Part shown: in pieces, positions 13,313 to 20,823 of the stretch
How the letters are laid out: each line of letters starts with the position of its first letter
How positions within the stretch are numbered: the first letter of the stretch is position 1
Assembly (NCBI GenBank): GCA_040902725.1
Contig: JBBDWU010000034.1
Span: forward strand, 1-21,878
DNA: 21,878 nt
Direction of reading: 5' to 3'
DNA from: JACVRU01 sp040902725
GTDB taxonomy: Bacteria > Actinomycetota > Thermoleophilia > Gaiellales > Gaiellaceae
Made by a program: the position numbers and the translations under genes
The notes under the pieces: generated by a model
Seen by the model: the letters and a program-made list of their open reading frames with translations, nothing else
The model's database searches: none
Told to the model about the DNA's origin: nothing

Positions 13313-13947
13313 GCTCGGACCTTTGGAGCGAGCGCGCGGAGACGTATCGCGGTCTGGCCGACCAGCAGGCCGGCGACGACCTCGAGCTGCTCGTGTCCTG
13401 GGCCGAGGGCGAGACCGCGCTGGACGTCGCCACCGGCGGCGGCCACACGGCGAACCGCCTGCGCGAGGCCGGGTTCAGTGTCGTCACGCTCGACCCGGCG
13501 CCGGGGATGGCAGCCGACGTGCTCGCGCGCGCGGAGGACATCCCGTTCCCGGACGACTCCTTCGACGTCGTCGCGTGCCGCATCGCGCCGCACCACTTCG
13601 CAGACGTGCGCGCCGCGGTGGCCGAGATGGCCCGGGTCGCCCGCCACCTCGTCCTGGTCGAGGACACGCTCTACGAGGACGACACCGTCGAGGAGGCCGA
13701 GCGGCTGCGCGACCCGACCCACGTCCGCTCGTACTCGGAGGCGGAATGGCGCGGGCTGCTGGAAGGCGCCGGGCTGGCGATCGAAGAGGTGCGCGTCCTG
13801 GCGAAGTCCCGGCCGCTGGAGTCGTGGCTCGACCGGGTCGGCTGCGTGGGCGAGGAGGCCGAGCGCGTCAAGCAGCTCGTTGCCCTCCATCTCGAGGGCG
13901 ACCAGTACGTCGACCGCAAGCTCCTGATCCGCGCGCGCAAACGCTGA
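13309..13947 (+). CDS. Class I SAM-dependent methyltransferase between sucC and sucD
   Basis: A 212-residue Rossmann-fold methyltransferase of the UbiE/Coq5-like small-molecule type. Motif I is ALDVATGGGHTA (37-48), the acidic residue binding the SAM ribose is D62 in VVTLDPAPGM, and IPFPDDSFDVVACRIAPHHF is the motif II/III region. The substrate is unknown. It overlaps sucC by four bases (ATGA) and sucD by one (TGATG), so it is translated with them. sucC and sucD are normally adjacent, which makes the insertion unusual. No composition change sets it apart. Confidence 0.88.
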   Translation: MSSDLWSERAETYRGLADQQAGDDLELLVSWAEGETALDVATGGGHTANRLREAGFSVVTLDPAPGMAADVLARAEDIPFPDDSFDVVACRIAPHHFADVRAAVAEMARVARHLVLVEDTLYEDDTVEEAERLRDPTHVRSYSEAEWRGLLEGAGLAIEEVRVLAKSRPLESWLDRVGCVGEEAERVKQLVALHLEGDQYVDRKLLIRARKR

Positions 13948-14825
13948 TGGCGATCATCGTCGACACCGAGACGCGGCTCGTCGTCCAGGGCCTGACGGGC
14001 AGCGAGGGCCGCTTCCACGGCCTGCGCAACCGGGCCTACGGGACGAACGTCGTCGCGGGGGTGACCCCCGGCAAGGGCGGCCAGGACGTCGAGGGCGTGC
14101 CGGTCTTCAACACCGTCGTCGAGGCGGTCGACGAGCAGGGCGCGAACACGACGCTGATCTTCGTCCCAGCCCGTTTCGCCGCCGACGCGATCTACGAGGC
14201 GGTCGACGCCGGCATCGGCACGGTCATCTGCATCACGGAGCACATCCCGGCGCACGAGATGCTGCGCGTCTACAACCTCGCGCGGCCCAAGGGGATCACG
14301 CTGGTCGGCCCGAACTGCCCGGGCGCGTGCTCGCCGGGCAAGGCGAACGCGGGGATCATCCCGGCCGAGATCTTCCGCGAGGGCGCCGTCGGGCTCGTCT
14401 CCCGCTCGGGGACGCTCACGTACCAGATCGGCTTCGAGCTGGCTCAGCTCGGGCTGGGGAACTCGACGATCGTCGGGATCGGCGGCGACCCCGTCGTCGG
14501 CTCCTCCTTCGTCGACGTCCTCACGCTCTTCGAGGCGGACGACGAGACGGAGACGGTGGTGATGGTGGGCGAGATCGGCGGCGCCGAGGAGGAGAAGGCG
14601 GCCGAGTTCATCCGCGACTCGATGTCGAAGCCCGTCTACGCCTACATCGCCGGCTTCACGGCCCCGCCGGGCAAGACGATGGGGCACGCGGGCGCGATCA
14701 TCTCCGGGTCCTCGGGGACGGCGCAGGCGAAGAAGGAGGCGCTCGAGGCCTGCGGCGTGCAGGTCGGCACCACCCCGACCGCGGTGGCCGAGCTGGTCGC
14801 CGAGGCGGCCGGCGCCCGCGCTTGA
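13947..14825 (+). CDS. sucD: Succinyl-CoA synthetase alpha subunit
   Basis: A 292-residue protein, full family length. It binds CoA in an N-terminal Rossmann domain (QGLTGSEGRFHGLRN, AGVTPGKGGQ) and carries the phosphohistidine that relays phosphate to the nucleotide: H247 in KTMGHAGAIISG. GPNCPGACSPGKANAGI and SRSGTLTYQ are the other family motifs. The ATG overlaps the methyltransferase stop by one base (TGATG), and the stop overlaps the next gene as TTGA. Confidence 0.95.
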   Translation: MAIIVDTETRLVVQGLTGSEGRFHGLRNRAYGTNVVAGVTPGKGGQDVEGVPVFNTVVEAVDEQGANTTLIFVPARFAADAIYEAVDAGIGTVICITEHIPAHEMLRVYNLARPKGITLVGPNCPGACSPGKANAGIIPAEIFREGAVGLVSRSGTLTYQIGFELAQLGLGNSTIVGIGGDPVVGSSFVDVLTLFEADDETETVVMVGEIGGAEEEKAAEFIRDSMSKPVYAYIAGFTAPPGKTMGHAGAIISGSSGTAQAKKEALEACGVQVGTTPTAVAELVAEAAGARA

Positions 14826-15844
14826 TCTCCTTCGCGCGCGGCGCGCCGGCGCCGGAGTGCATCGACGTGGCGCTGCTGGCGGACTGCGCGCGGATGGCGC
14901 TCGAGCGCGACGGCGCCGCGGCGCTCGCCTACGGCCCGCCGGGCGGCTACGGCCCGCTTCGCGAGTGGCTCGCCGAGCGTCACGGCGTCGAGCCGGGCCG
15001 AGTGCTGCTGACGAACGGCGGTCTCCAGGGGATCGAGCTCGTCGCGCGGGTGCTGCTGGCGCGCCGCGGGCACGTGGCCGTCGAGGCGCCGACCTACGAC
15101 CGCACGCTGACGATCCTCGCCCGCCTACAGGCGAAGGTCGTTCCCGGTCTCGACGCCGTCGACGGCGCCGCCTTCCTCTACACGATCCCGACCTTCCAGA
15201 ACCCGAGCGGGACGACGCTCGGTCCCGAGCAGCGGCGTCGCCTGGCGGAGCTGGCGCTGGACGACCGGGTGATCGTGCTGGAGGACGACCCGTACGCGCT
15301 CGTCCGCTTCGAGGGCGAGCGGCTGCCGACGATCCACGAGCTGGCGGGCGGAAAGAACGTCGTCTACGCCTCGTCGTTCGCGAAGACCGTCGCGCCGGGC
15401 CTGCGCGTGGGCTACTTCGTCCTCCCGGCCGAGCTCGTGGCGCCGGTCGAGGCCGAGGCCGTCGCCACATACATCTCGCCGGTCCTGATCGGGCAGGCGA
15501 CAGTCTGGGAGCTGATCCGCCGCGGCGGCTTCGAGCCGAACCTGGAGCGGATCCGCGGGCTCCTCCGCGCCCGGCGCGACGCGATGCTAGCCGCGCTCGA
15601 GCGCGACTTCCCGGCGGGCACGAGCTGGAGCCGCCCCCAGGGCGGCTACTTCCTCTGGGCCGAGCTTGGCCGCGATACGGCAGAGCTGCTGGCGCGGGCG
15701 GAGGAGGCCGGCGTCGCCTTCGTCAAGGGCTCGGACTTCTTCCCCGGCGGTCAGGGCGGCCGGACGGCCGCCCGCCTCGCCTACAGCTTCGTCTCGCCCG
15801 AGGAGATCGACGAGGGCATCGCCCGCGTCGGCCGGCTGTTGTGA
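14822..15844 (+). CDS. PLP-dependent class I/II aminotransferase (2-aminoadipate/MocR-like family)
   Basis: A 340-residue fold-type I aminotransferase. It opens ISFARGAPAPECIDV, typical of 2-aminoadipate/aromatic aminotransferases and of MocR C-terminal domains, but no DNA-binding domain is attached. YGPPGGYGPLREWLA (37-51), NGGLQGIEL, PTFQNPSG (N127), LEDDPY (D155/D156) and K188 in SSFAKTVAPGLRVGY form the PLP site. Amino-acid substrate unknown; 2-oxoglutarate is the usual acceptor, which would tie it to the neighbouring TCA genes. I chose the TTG at 14822 (TTGA overlap with the sucD stop) since conserved sequence starts there. The stop lies in a TGATCA palindrome that also ends the convergent Cys-rich gene. 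Confidence 0.87.
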   Translation: MISFARGAPAPECIDVALLADCARMALERDGAAALAYGPPGGYGPLREWLAERHGVEPGRVLLTNGGLQGIELVARVLLARRGHVAVEAPTYDRTLTILARLQAKVVPGLDAVDGAAFLYTIPTFQNPSGTTLGPEQRRRLAELALDDRVIVLEDDPYALVRFEGERLPTIHELAGGKNVVYASSFAKTVAPGLRVGYFVLPAELVAPVEAEAVATYISPVLIGQATVWELIRRGGFEPNLERIRGLLRARRDAMLAALERDFPAGTSWSRPQGGYFLWAELGRDTAELLARAEEAGVAFVKGSDFFPGGQGGRTAARLAYSFVSPEEIDEGIARVGRLL

Positions 15845-16030
15845 TCAGGCGGCGGCGTGCTGCGCGAAAGCGGAAAGCGGCCTGGGCACCAGTCGCGGCT
15901 GCTGGGGAGGGGTCAGCGAGCCGCGGCTGATGGCCCTGAACGTCGGGCACGGTGAGTCGCCGGGGAGGGCGCAGAGTCCGGCTCGGCGGAAATAGCAATC
16001 GTTACAGGACACTCCAGCCCTCTTGCTCAT
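15845..16030 (-). CDS. Small Cys-rich protein, probably metal-binding
   Basis: A 61-residue protein with four Cys near the N-terminus: C9, C12, C20 and C28 in SCNDCYFRRAGLCALPGDSP and CPTFR (pattern C-x2-C-x7-C-x7-C), followed by a Pro/Ala-rich tail. Four closely spaced Cys suggest a zinc or iron site, and the spacing with CPTFR at the end looks like a conserved small actinobacterial family, though I cannot name it. An in-frame TAA 18 bases before the ATG fixes this start. A promoter with recognisable -35 and -10 lies at 16074-16101. The gene ends base-to-base against the aminotransferase stop. Confidence 0.65.
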   Translation of the reverse strand: MSKRAGVSCNDCYFRRAGLCALPGDSPCPTFRAISRGSLTPPQQPRLVPRPLSAFAQHAAA

Positions 16031-16073
16031 CTCACTGCTTTGATCGGATTAGCGTCCTCCACCGACAGTGCCG

Positions 16074-16101
16074 ATCTTAGGCGTGCTGGCGCAGGAATCA
16101 A
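16074..16101 (-). promoter_or_regulatory. Sigma-70-type promoter of the Cys-rich protein gene
   Basis: On the minus strand TTGATT (complement of 16096-16101) and TAAGAT (complement of 16074-16079) are 16 bases apart, each matching the housekeeping consensus at four of six positions. The predicted start near 16067 gives a leader of about 37 bases. The 130-bp gap 16031-16160 is clearly less GC-rich than its neighbours. It also holds a direct repeat, AACTGGCTCAA (16144-16154) and AACTGGTCAA (16155-16164), and an imperfect inverted repeat with arms GCCAGGA and TCCTGGC; no clear terminator for the upstream protease gene. Confidence 0.5.
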
Positions 16102-16160
16102 GCGTTGCCAGGACTGAAAAAGGCGCAATTTCCGTCGCATTTGAACTGGCTCAAAACTGG

Positions 16161-17183
16161 TCAATCCTGGCTATTTCGTCCCAGTGTTGCCAGGGCGCGC
16201 AACGCCTGTTGAAAACTCTGCACAGCGACGATGCGCATCCCGTCGGCGTAGCGCCGCGCCTCCTCCGCGTTATCCCCAGCCGGAACGACGAAGACGTCCA
16301 CTCCAGCCTCCCGCGCGCCGATCGTCTTCTGCTTGAGGCCTCCGACGGACTGCACGGCGCCGTCGGGGGCGAGCGCGCCGGTGACGGCGATCCGACGCCC
16401 CCCGTCGATGTCGCGGCCGAGCTCCTCGAGGATGCCGAGGGCGAAGGCGAGGCCCGCGGAGGGCCCGCCGACGTTGCCGGTGTCGATCTCCACGTCCACG
16501 GGCAGGCGCACCTCGACCGACTGCTCGACGCCCACGCCGATGAAGGCGCGCCCGGCGTCGTTCGGGTCGGCGGCGAGCCTGAGCCGGAAGCGCCGCTCCT
16601 CCTTGCCGCGGCGTACGACGAGGGACACCTCGTCGCCGGGACTGCGAGCGCCGAGCAGCTCGCGCAGCTGGTCGAGCGTGTCGACCGGCTCGCTGTCCAC
16701 CTGGACGATCACGTCGGCGGGGTGGAGGAGACCGGCGGCCGGCGTGCCGGGAAGCACCTGGGCGACGAAGGCGCCGTCGGTCCGGAGCAGGACGTCCTCG
16801 CCGGCGGCCTCGAGCGCGACCGCCGCCGCGATCTCCTGCGAGCGGGTCATCACCCTCAGGCTCGCCTGGCGCCGCGCCCGCTCGCTCAACCCGGTCGGGT
16901 TGACCGCGTGCGCGGGAACGACCGAGGCCCCGTCGTGGAAGAGGCCGGGAGCGAGCCCCTCCAGCAGGGACGGCTGCCGGACGATCACGTCGACGAAGTA
17001 GAGCCCGCCCTCGTCGTCCACCGGTTGCCCGCCCTCGACGGTGACGAGTGGCTCGACCAGGTGCGGCTCGTCGGGGAGGTAGAGGTAGACGTCGCGGTCG
17101 GGGACGATCGCGAGGACGGCCGCGGTCGCCGCGACCAGCGCGGCCAGGGCAAGCAGCAGCTTGCCGGGACTTAGGAAGCGCAC
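16161..17183 (-). CDS. Membrane-anchored PDZ-S16 (Lon-like) serine protease, YlbL type
   Basis: A 340-residue protein. One N-terminal membrane helix (about residues 8-27) anchors it, so the rest should lie outside the membrane. A PDZ domain spans about 130-205 (AAGLLHPADVIVQVDSEPV is its core). The C-terminal S16 Lon-type domain has the catalytic Ser in GGPSAGLAFALG (S242) and a catalytic Lys in GGLKQKTIGAREAG (probably K286). There is no ATPase domain, as in YlbL-type proteins. Substrates unknown; surface protein processing is the family's likely role. The GTG start shares one base with the mdh stop (TAGTG), so it is the third gene of the icd-mdh unit. Confidence 0.88.
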   Translation of the reverse strand: MRFLSPGKLLLALAALVAATAAVLAIVPDRDVYLYLPDEPHLVEPLVTVEGGQPVDDEGGLYFVDVIVRQPSLLEGLAPGLFHDGASVVPAHAVNPTGLSERARRQASLRVMTRSQEIAAAVALEAAGEDVLLRTDGAFVAQVLPGTPAAGLLHPADVIVQVDSEPVDTLDQLRELLGARSPGDEVSLVVRRGKEERRFRLRLAADPNDAGRAFIGVGVEQSVEVRLPVDVEIDTGNVGGPSAGLAFALGILEELGRDIDGGRRIAVTGALAPDGAVQSVGGLKQKTIGAREAGVDVFVVPAGDNAEEARRYADGMRIVAVQSFQQALRALATLGRNSQD

Positions 17184-18112
17184 TAGCCGGCCAGGATGCC
17201 CACGACCTCGCGGACGGCGTCCGCGGAGGCGGCGAGCGCCGAGCGCTCCTGCTCCGTGAGCTCGAGCTCGAGGATCTCCTCGACCCCGCCGCGCCCCAGC
17301 TTCACCGGCACGCCCATGTAGAGGCCCTCGATGCCGTACTCGCCCTCGAGGTACGCGGTGCAGGGGAGGACGCGCTTCTCGTCGAGGACGATCGCGTCCA
17401 CCATCTGCGCGCACGCGGCACCCGGCGCGTACCAGGCCGAGGTGCCGAGCAGCTTGACGATCTCGCCGCCGCCGACGGCGGTGCGCTCGACCATCGCTTC
17501 GATGCGCTCCTGCGAGACGAGCTTGGTCAGCGGGACCCCGCCGACGGTCGTGGCGGAGACGACCGGGACCATCTGGTCGCCGTGGCCCCCGAGCACCAGC
17601 GCCTGCACGTCCTTCACCGATGCCCCCGTCTCCCAGGCGACGAAGGTGCGGAAGCGCGCCGTGTCGAGGATCCCCGCCTGGCCAACGACCCGCTCCCGCG
17701 GAAGCCCGGAGACGTTCTTCGCGACGTGGCACATCGCGTCCAGCGGGTTGGAGAGGACGATGATGATCGCGTCTGGCGAGTGCGCCACCACCTGCTCGGT
17801 CACCAAGCCGACGATCTTCTCGTTCGTCGCCACCAGATCGTCCCGGCTCATGCCCGGCTGACGCGGCACGCCGGCGGTGATCACGACGACGTCCGAGCCG
17901 GCGGTCTCCTCGTAGCCGTTGCTGCCGGTGATCGTCGCCTCGAACCCGAGGATCGGCCCCATCTGGTTGAGGTCGAGCGCCTTGCCCTGGGGCAGGCCCT
18001 CCTTGATGTCGGTGAGGACGACGTCGGCGTAGTCGCGCCGCGCCAGGACGTCCGCGCAGGTCGCGCCCGTATTGCCCGCGCCGACAACGGTGATCTTGGG
18101 TCGCTTGCTCAG
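17183..18112 (-). CDS. mdh: Malate dehydrogenase (LDH-like type), probable CTG start
   Basis: A 309-residue NAD-dependent dehydrogenase oxidising malate to oxaloacetate. ITVVGAGNTGATCA (7-20) is the dinucleotide fold; D35 is the usual NAD-binding acid. GVPRQPGMSRDDL (81-93) has Arg at 84, diagnostic for malate rather than lactate, R90 binds substrate, and H177 in LGGHGDQMV is the proton acceptor. No ATG, GTG or TTG fits the conserved N-terminus; the only start that adds just a few residues is CTG at 18110-18112, overlapping the icd stop as CTGA. Translation would then depend on coupling to icd. Upstream in frame there is only icd-overlapping sequence without start codons. Confidence 0.92.
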   Translation of the reverse strand: MSKRPKITVVGAGNTGATCADVLARRDYADVVLTDIKEGLPQGKALDLNQMGPILGFEATITGSNGYEETAGSDVVVITAGVPRQPGMSRDDLVATNEKIVGLVTEQVVAHSPDAIIIVLSNPLDAMCHVAKNVSGLPRERVVGQAGILDTARFRTFVAWETGASVKDVQALVLGGHGDQMVPVVSATTVGGVPLTKLVSQERIEAMVERTAVGGGEIVKLLGTSAWYAPGAACAQMVDAIVLDEKRVLPCTAYLEGEYGIEGLYMGVPVKLGRGGVEEILELELTEQERSALAASADAVREVVGILAG

Positions 18113-19200
18113 ACGAGCACCTCGAGCTTGCCGATGATCGCGTCGGCGACCTCGCTCGTTCCCACCGCGGTCGGGTCGTCGCGGGAGGGCTTCATGTCGT
18201 AGGTGACGCTCTCGCCCTCGCGGATCACCGCCGCGATCGCCTGCTCCATCCGGTCGGCGGCGGCCTGCTCGTCGAGGTGGCGCAGCATCAGCATCCCGGA
18301 GAGCATCATTGCGGTCGGGTTGACCTTGTTCTGGCCGGCGTACTTGGGCGCCGAGCCGTGCGTCGGCTCGAAGATGGCGATCCCCTCGCCGAAGTTCGCT
18401 CCGGGGGCGACGCCGAGGCCGCCGATCATCCCCGCGCAGAGGTCGGAGAGGATGTCCCCGTAGAGGTTGGGGAGCACGAGCACGTCGTACTCCTCGGGGC
18501 GCTGGACGAGCTGCATGCACATGTTGTCCACGATCCGCTCGTCGAACTCGATGTCGTCGTTCTCCGCCGCGACCTCCTGCGCGACGCGCAGGTAGAGCCC
18601 GTCGGTGAACTTCATGATGTTCGCCTTGTGCACCGCCGTGACCTTGCGGCGGCCCAGGCGGCGGGCGTGGTCGAAGGCGAACTGGACGATGCGGCGGGTG
18701 CCGGTGACGGAGAGCGGCTTGATCGAGATCCCGGCGTCGCGGTGCCGCAGCTTCCCGCCGTGGGCCTCGATCCAGGCGATCAGCTCCTCCGTCTCGGGCG
18801 TCCCCTCCTCGTACTCGATCCCCGCGTAGAGGTCTTCCGTGTTCTCGCGGACCACGACGAGGTCGACGTCCTGGAAGCGCGTGCGCACGCCGGCGTAGGT
18901 CTTGCAAGGGCGCACCTGCGCGTAGAGGTCGAGGCTCTTCCGCAGCGCGACGTTGACCGAGCGGAAGCCGCCGCCGACGGGGGTGGTGATCGGGCCCTTG
19001 AGCGCGACGCCCGTGCGGCGGACGGCGTCGAGGACGTCGTCGGGCAGCGGATTGCCGCCGTGCTTGTCCATGACGTCCGCGCCGGCCTCCCGCACGTCCC
19101 ACTCGAACTCGGCGCCGGTCGCCTCGAGAACGCGCCGCGTGGCCTCCGTCAGCTCGGGGCCCGTGCCGTCTCCGGGGATGAGCACAACCTCGTGGGCCAC
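18109..19200 (-). CDS. icd: Isocitrate dehydrogenase, short dimeric type
   Basis: A 363-residue beta-decarboxylating dehydrogenase. S81-V-N83 in FRSVNVALRKSLDLYAQVRP identifies isocitrate rather than isopropylmalate as substrate. DGTGPE at the start, VRENTEDLYAGIEY and PNLYGDILSDLCAGMIGG (metal-binding Asp residues) complete the site. Coenzyme residues are mixed: K286 and Y287 in HGSAPKYAG plus V293 and Y334 match the NADP site of the E. coli enzyme, but the position of its R395 is P338. NADP or dual use is therefore likelier than strict NAD. The GTG start has a TAGAGT -10 box nine bases upstream and no Shine-Dalgarno. It leads a minus-strand unit with mdh and the protease. Confidence 0.92.
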   Translation of the reverse strand: MAHEVVLIPGDGTGPELTEATRRVLEATGAEFEWDVREAGADVMDKHGGNPLPDDVLDAVRRTGVALKGPITTPVGGGFRSVNVALRKSLDLYAQVRPCKTYAGVRTRFQDVDLVVVRENTEDLYAGIEYEEGTPETEELIAWIEAHGGKLRHRDAGISIKPLSVTGTRRIVQFAFDHARRLGRRKVTAVHKANIMKFTDGLYLRVAQEVAAENDDIEFDERIVDNMCMQLVQRPEEYDVLVLPNLYGDILSDLCAGMIGGLGVAPGANFGEGIAIFEPTHGSAPKYAGQNKVNPTAMMLSGMLMLRHLDEQAAADRMEQAIAAVIREGESVTYDMKPSRDDPTAVGTSEVADAIIGKLEVLV

Positions 19201-19209
19201 AGGCGCCTG

Positions 19210-19215
19210 ACTCTA
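19210..19215 (-). promoter_or_regulatory. -10 box (TAGAGT) of the icd-mdh-protease unit
   Basis: On the minus strand TAGAGT is followed by nine bases and the icd GTG, with no ribosome site. It faces away from the gltA -10 box 11 bp further right, so both TCA-cycle units start from one 40-bp region. Confidence 0.5.
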
Positions 19216-19226
19216 GCGTCGTGGGG

Positions 19227-19232
19227 TAGATT
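19227..19232 (+). promoter_or_regulatory. -10 box (TAGATT) of the citrate synthase gene
   Basis: TAGATT is followed by eight bases and the ATG at 19241 (five bases if the preceding GTG at 19238 is used). No Shine-Dalgarno is present, so the transcript is probably leaderless. Confidence 0.5.
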
Positions 19233-19240
19233 CGAGCGTG

Positions 19241-20329
19241 ATGAACGAGTTCCGGCCTGGGCTCGAAGGCGTCGTCGCGGTGGAGACGTCGATCGCGGAG
19301 CCCGACCGCGAGGGCGGCGCGCTCCGGTACCGCGGGATCGACATCGAGGAGCTCGTCGGCCGCTATCCCTACGAGCGCGTCTGGGGCCTGCTCGTCGACG
19401 ACGACCTCGACTCGGCGATGCCGGACCCGGAGCCGTACGAGCCGCCGGCGCTGACCGGCGACTCGCCCGCCGACCTCCAGACCGAGACCGCGCGGCTGTC
19501 GGGGCTCTGGGGGCTCGGCAAGTTGAACGAGATCTCCGACGCCCGGGCGCGGGACGATCTCGCGCGGCTCTCCGGCCAGATGATGGCGATCGTGGCGCGC
19601 TCGGCCCGGGTCGCCGACGGCAAGACCGACCCGGTGCCCGAGGAGGTCGTCGACCGGGGCGAGTCGGCGGCCGAGAAGTTCCTGCTCCGCTGGCGCGGCG
19701 AGGCCGACCCGCGGCACGCCAAGGCGATCGACACGTACTGGATCTGCACCGCCGAGCACGGGCTGAATGCCTCCACGTTCACCGCGCGGGTCGTCGCCTC
19801 CACCGGCGCCGACTGCGGCGCGGCCCTCTCCGCCGCCGTGGGCGCCCTCTCCGGCCCCCTGCACGGGGGCGCGCCGGCGTACGTCAAGCCGATGCTCGAC
19901 GAGGTGGAGGCCATCGGCGATGCCGGGCGGTGGGTGCAGGAGGCGCTGGCGAGCGGGAAGCGGATCATGGGCTTCGGGCACCGCGTCTACCGGGCCGAAG
20001 ATCCGCGATCGCGCATCCTGAAGCGGACCGCGAAGGAGCTCGGGTCGCCTCAGATCGAGGTGGCGGAGGAGCTGGAGCGGGTCGCGCTCGTCGCGCTCCA
20101 GGAGCGGCATCCCGAGCGCGTGCTCGCCACCAACGTCGAGTTCTACTCGGCGCTCGTGCTCGACGTCGCCGAGATTCCGCCGGCGCTCGCGCCCGCGATG
20201 TTCGGCTGCTCGCGGGTCGCCGGCTGGTCGGCGCACATCCTCGAGCAGAAGCAGACGGGACGGCTGATCAGGCCCGCGGCGCGCTACGTCGGCCCCGCGG
20301 CGCGGTCGCTGGAGCCCGCCACGACGTGA
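19241..20329 (+). CDS. gltA: Citrate synthase, CitA-like (type II small form)
   Basis: A 362-residue enzyme condensing acetyl-CoA and oxaloacetate. GLEGVVAVETSIA and YRGIDIEELV are the short-form N-terminus. Active-site His are H208 in GPLHGGAP and H247 in GFGHRVYR, with H173 in AEHGLNASTF. The third catalytic residue is normally Asp in NVDFYS; here it is Glu, E300 in TNVEFYSALVLD. The downstream text (FGCSRVAGWSAHILEQKQTG) resembles actinobacterial citrate synthase 2/CitA proteins, where I recall the same Glu, so this is probably a subfamily trait. 2-methylcitrate synthase activity cannot be excluded. The adjacent GTG at 19238 is an alternative start. The stop overlaps the next gene as GTGA. 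Confidence 0.92.
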   Translation: MNEFRPGLEGVVAVETSIAEPDREGGALRYRGIDIEELVGRYPYERVWGLLVDDDLDSAMPDPEPYEPPALTGDSPADLQTETARLSGLWGLGKLNEISDARARDDLARLSGQMMAIVARSARVADGKTDPVPEEVVDRGESAAEKFLLRWRGEADPRHAKAIDTYWICTAEHGLNASTFTARVVASTGADCGAALSAAVGALSGPLHGGAPAYVKPMLDEVEAIGDAGRWVQEALASGKRIMGFGHRVYRAEDPRSRILKRTAKELGSPQIEVAEELERVALVALQERHPERVLATNVEFYSALVLDVAEIPPALAPAMFGCSRVAGWSAHILEQKQTGRLIRPAARYVGPAARSLEPATT

Positions 20330-20823
20330 GTCTCCCCGAGGCCGCCGCACGGGCCGAGGAGCTCGCGGAGACGGGCGAGGTGCGCGCGCTCGCCGACCTG
20401 CGCACGCAGTGGGACGAGGAGATCGAGGCGGCGGCGCGCGACGCGGACTACCGCATCCGGGCGCAGGCCTACCGGGCGGTCGGGCAGTTCCAGTTCCGCC
20501 AGAAGCTCGAGCTGCTGCGGCGCGGGCTCGAGGACGAGAGCCCCGCCTGTCGCGGCTCGGCGCTGCTGTCGCTGGAGGTGCTGTCGCGCGAGGCGCCCGG
20601 AGCGGTCAACTCGATGCGGCCGCTGCTCCACGAGCTGGCGAGCCACGACGGCAACGGCGCGGTCCGCCGGCTGGCCGTCATGTGCCTGAAGAACGGCTCG
20701 CCGCAGGCCGACACGATCCGGCTGCTCGCCGGTCTCGCGGACACGGACGAGGAGGAGCGCGACCTCCGCGAGGCCGCGCAGCGCGTCGCCGCCGCACTCA
20801 CCAAGAAGTCCCGCGAGCGCTAG
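20326..20823 (+). CDS. HEAT-repeat-like helical protein
   Basis: A 165-residue protein predicted to be all helix. Segments such as YRIRAQAYRAVGQFQFRQKL, SPACRGSALLSLEVLSREAP and NGAVRRLAVMCLKNGS repeat a pattern of about 35-40 residues (length-matched amphipathic helix pairs with Ala/Leu cores), as in HEAT-type scaffolds. No catalytic motif. Such proteins bind other proteins; with GTGA coupling to citrate synthase, a role related to that enzyme is possible but unproven. The stop lies in a CTAG shared with convergent xerD. Confidence 0.65.
   Translation: MSLPEAAARAEELAETGEVRALADLRTQWDEEIEAAARDADYRIRAQAYRAVGQFQFRQKLELLRRGLEDESPACRGSALLSLEVLSREAPGAVNSMRPLLHELASHDGNGAVRRLAVMCLKNGSPQADTIRLLAGLADTDEEERDLREAAQRVAAALTKKSRER

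Noticed and set aside
17183..20350. A 1055-codon minus frame ending with mdh
   Set aside because: Only the last 310 codons encode malate dehydrogenase; the upstream part is antisense to gltA and out of frame with icd.
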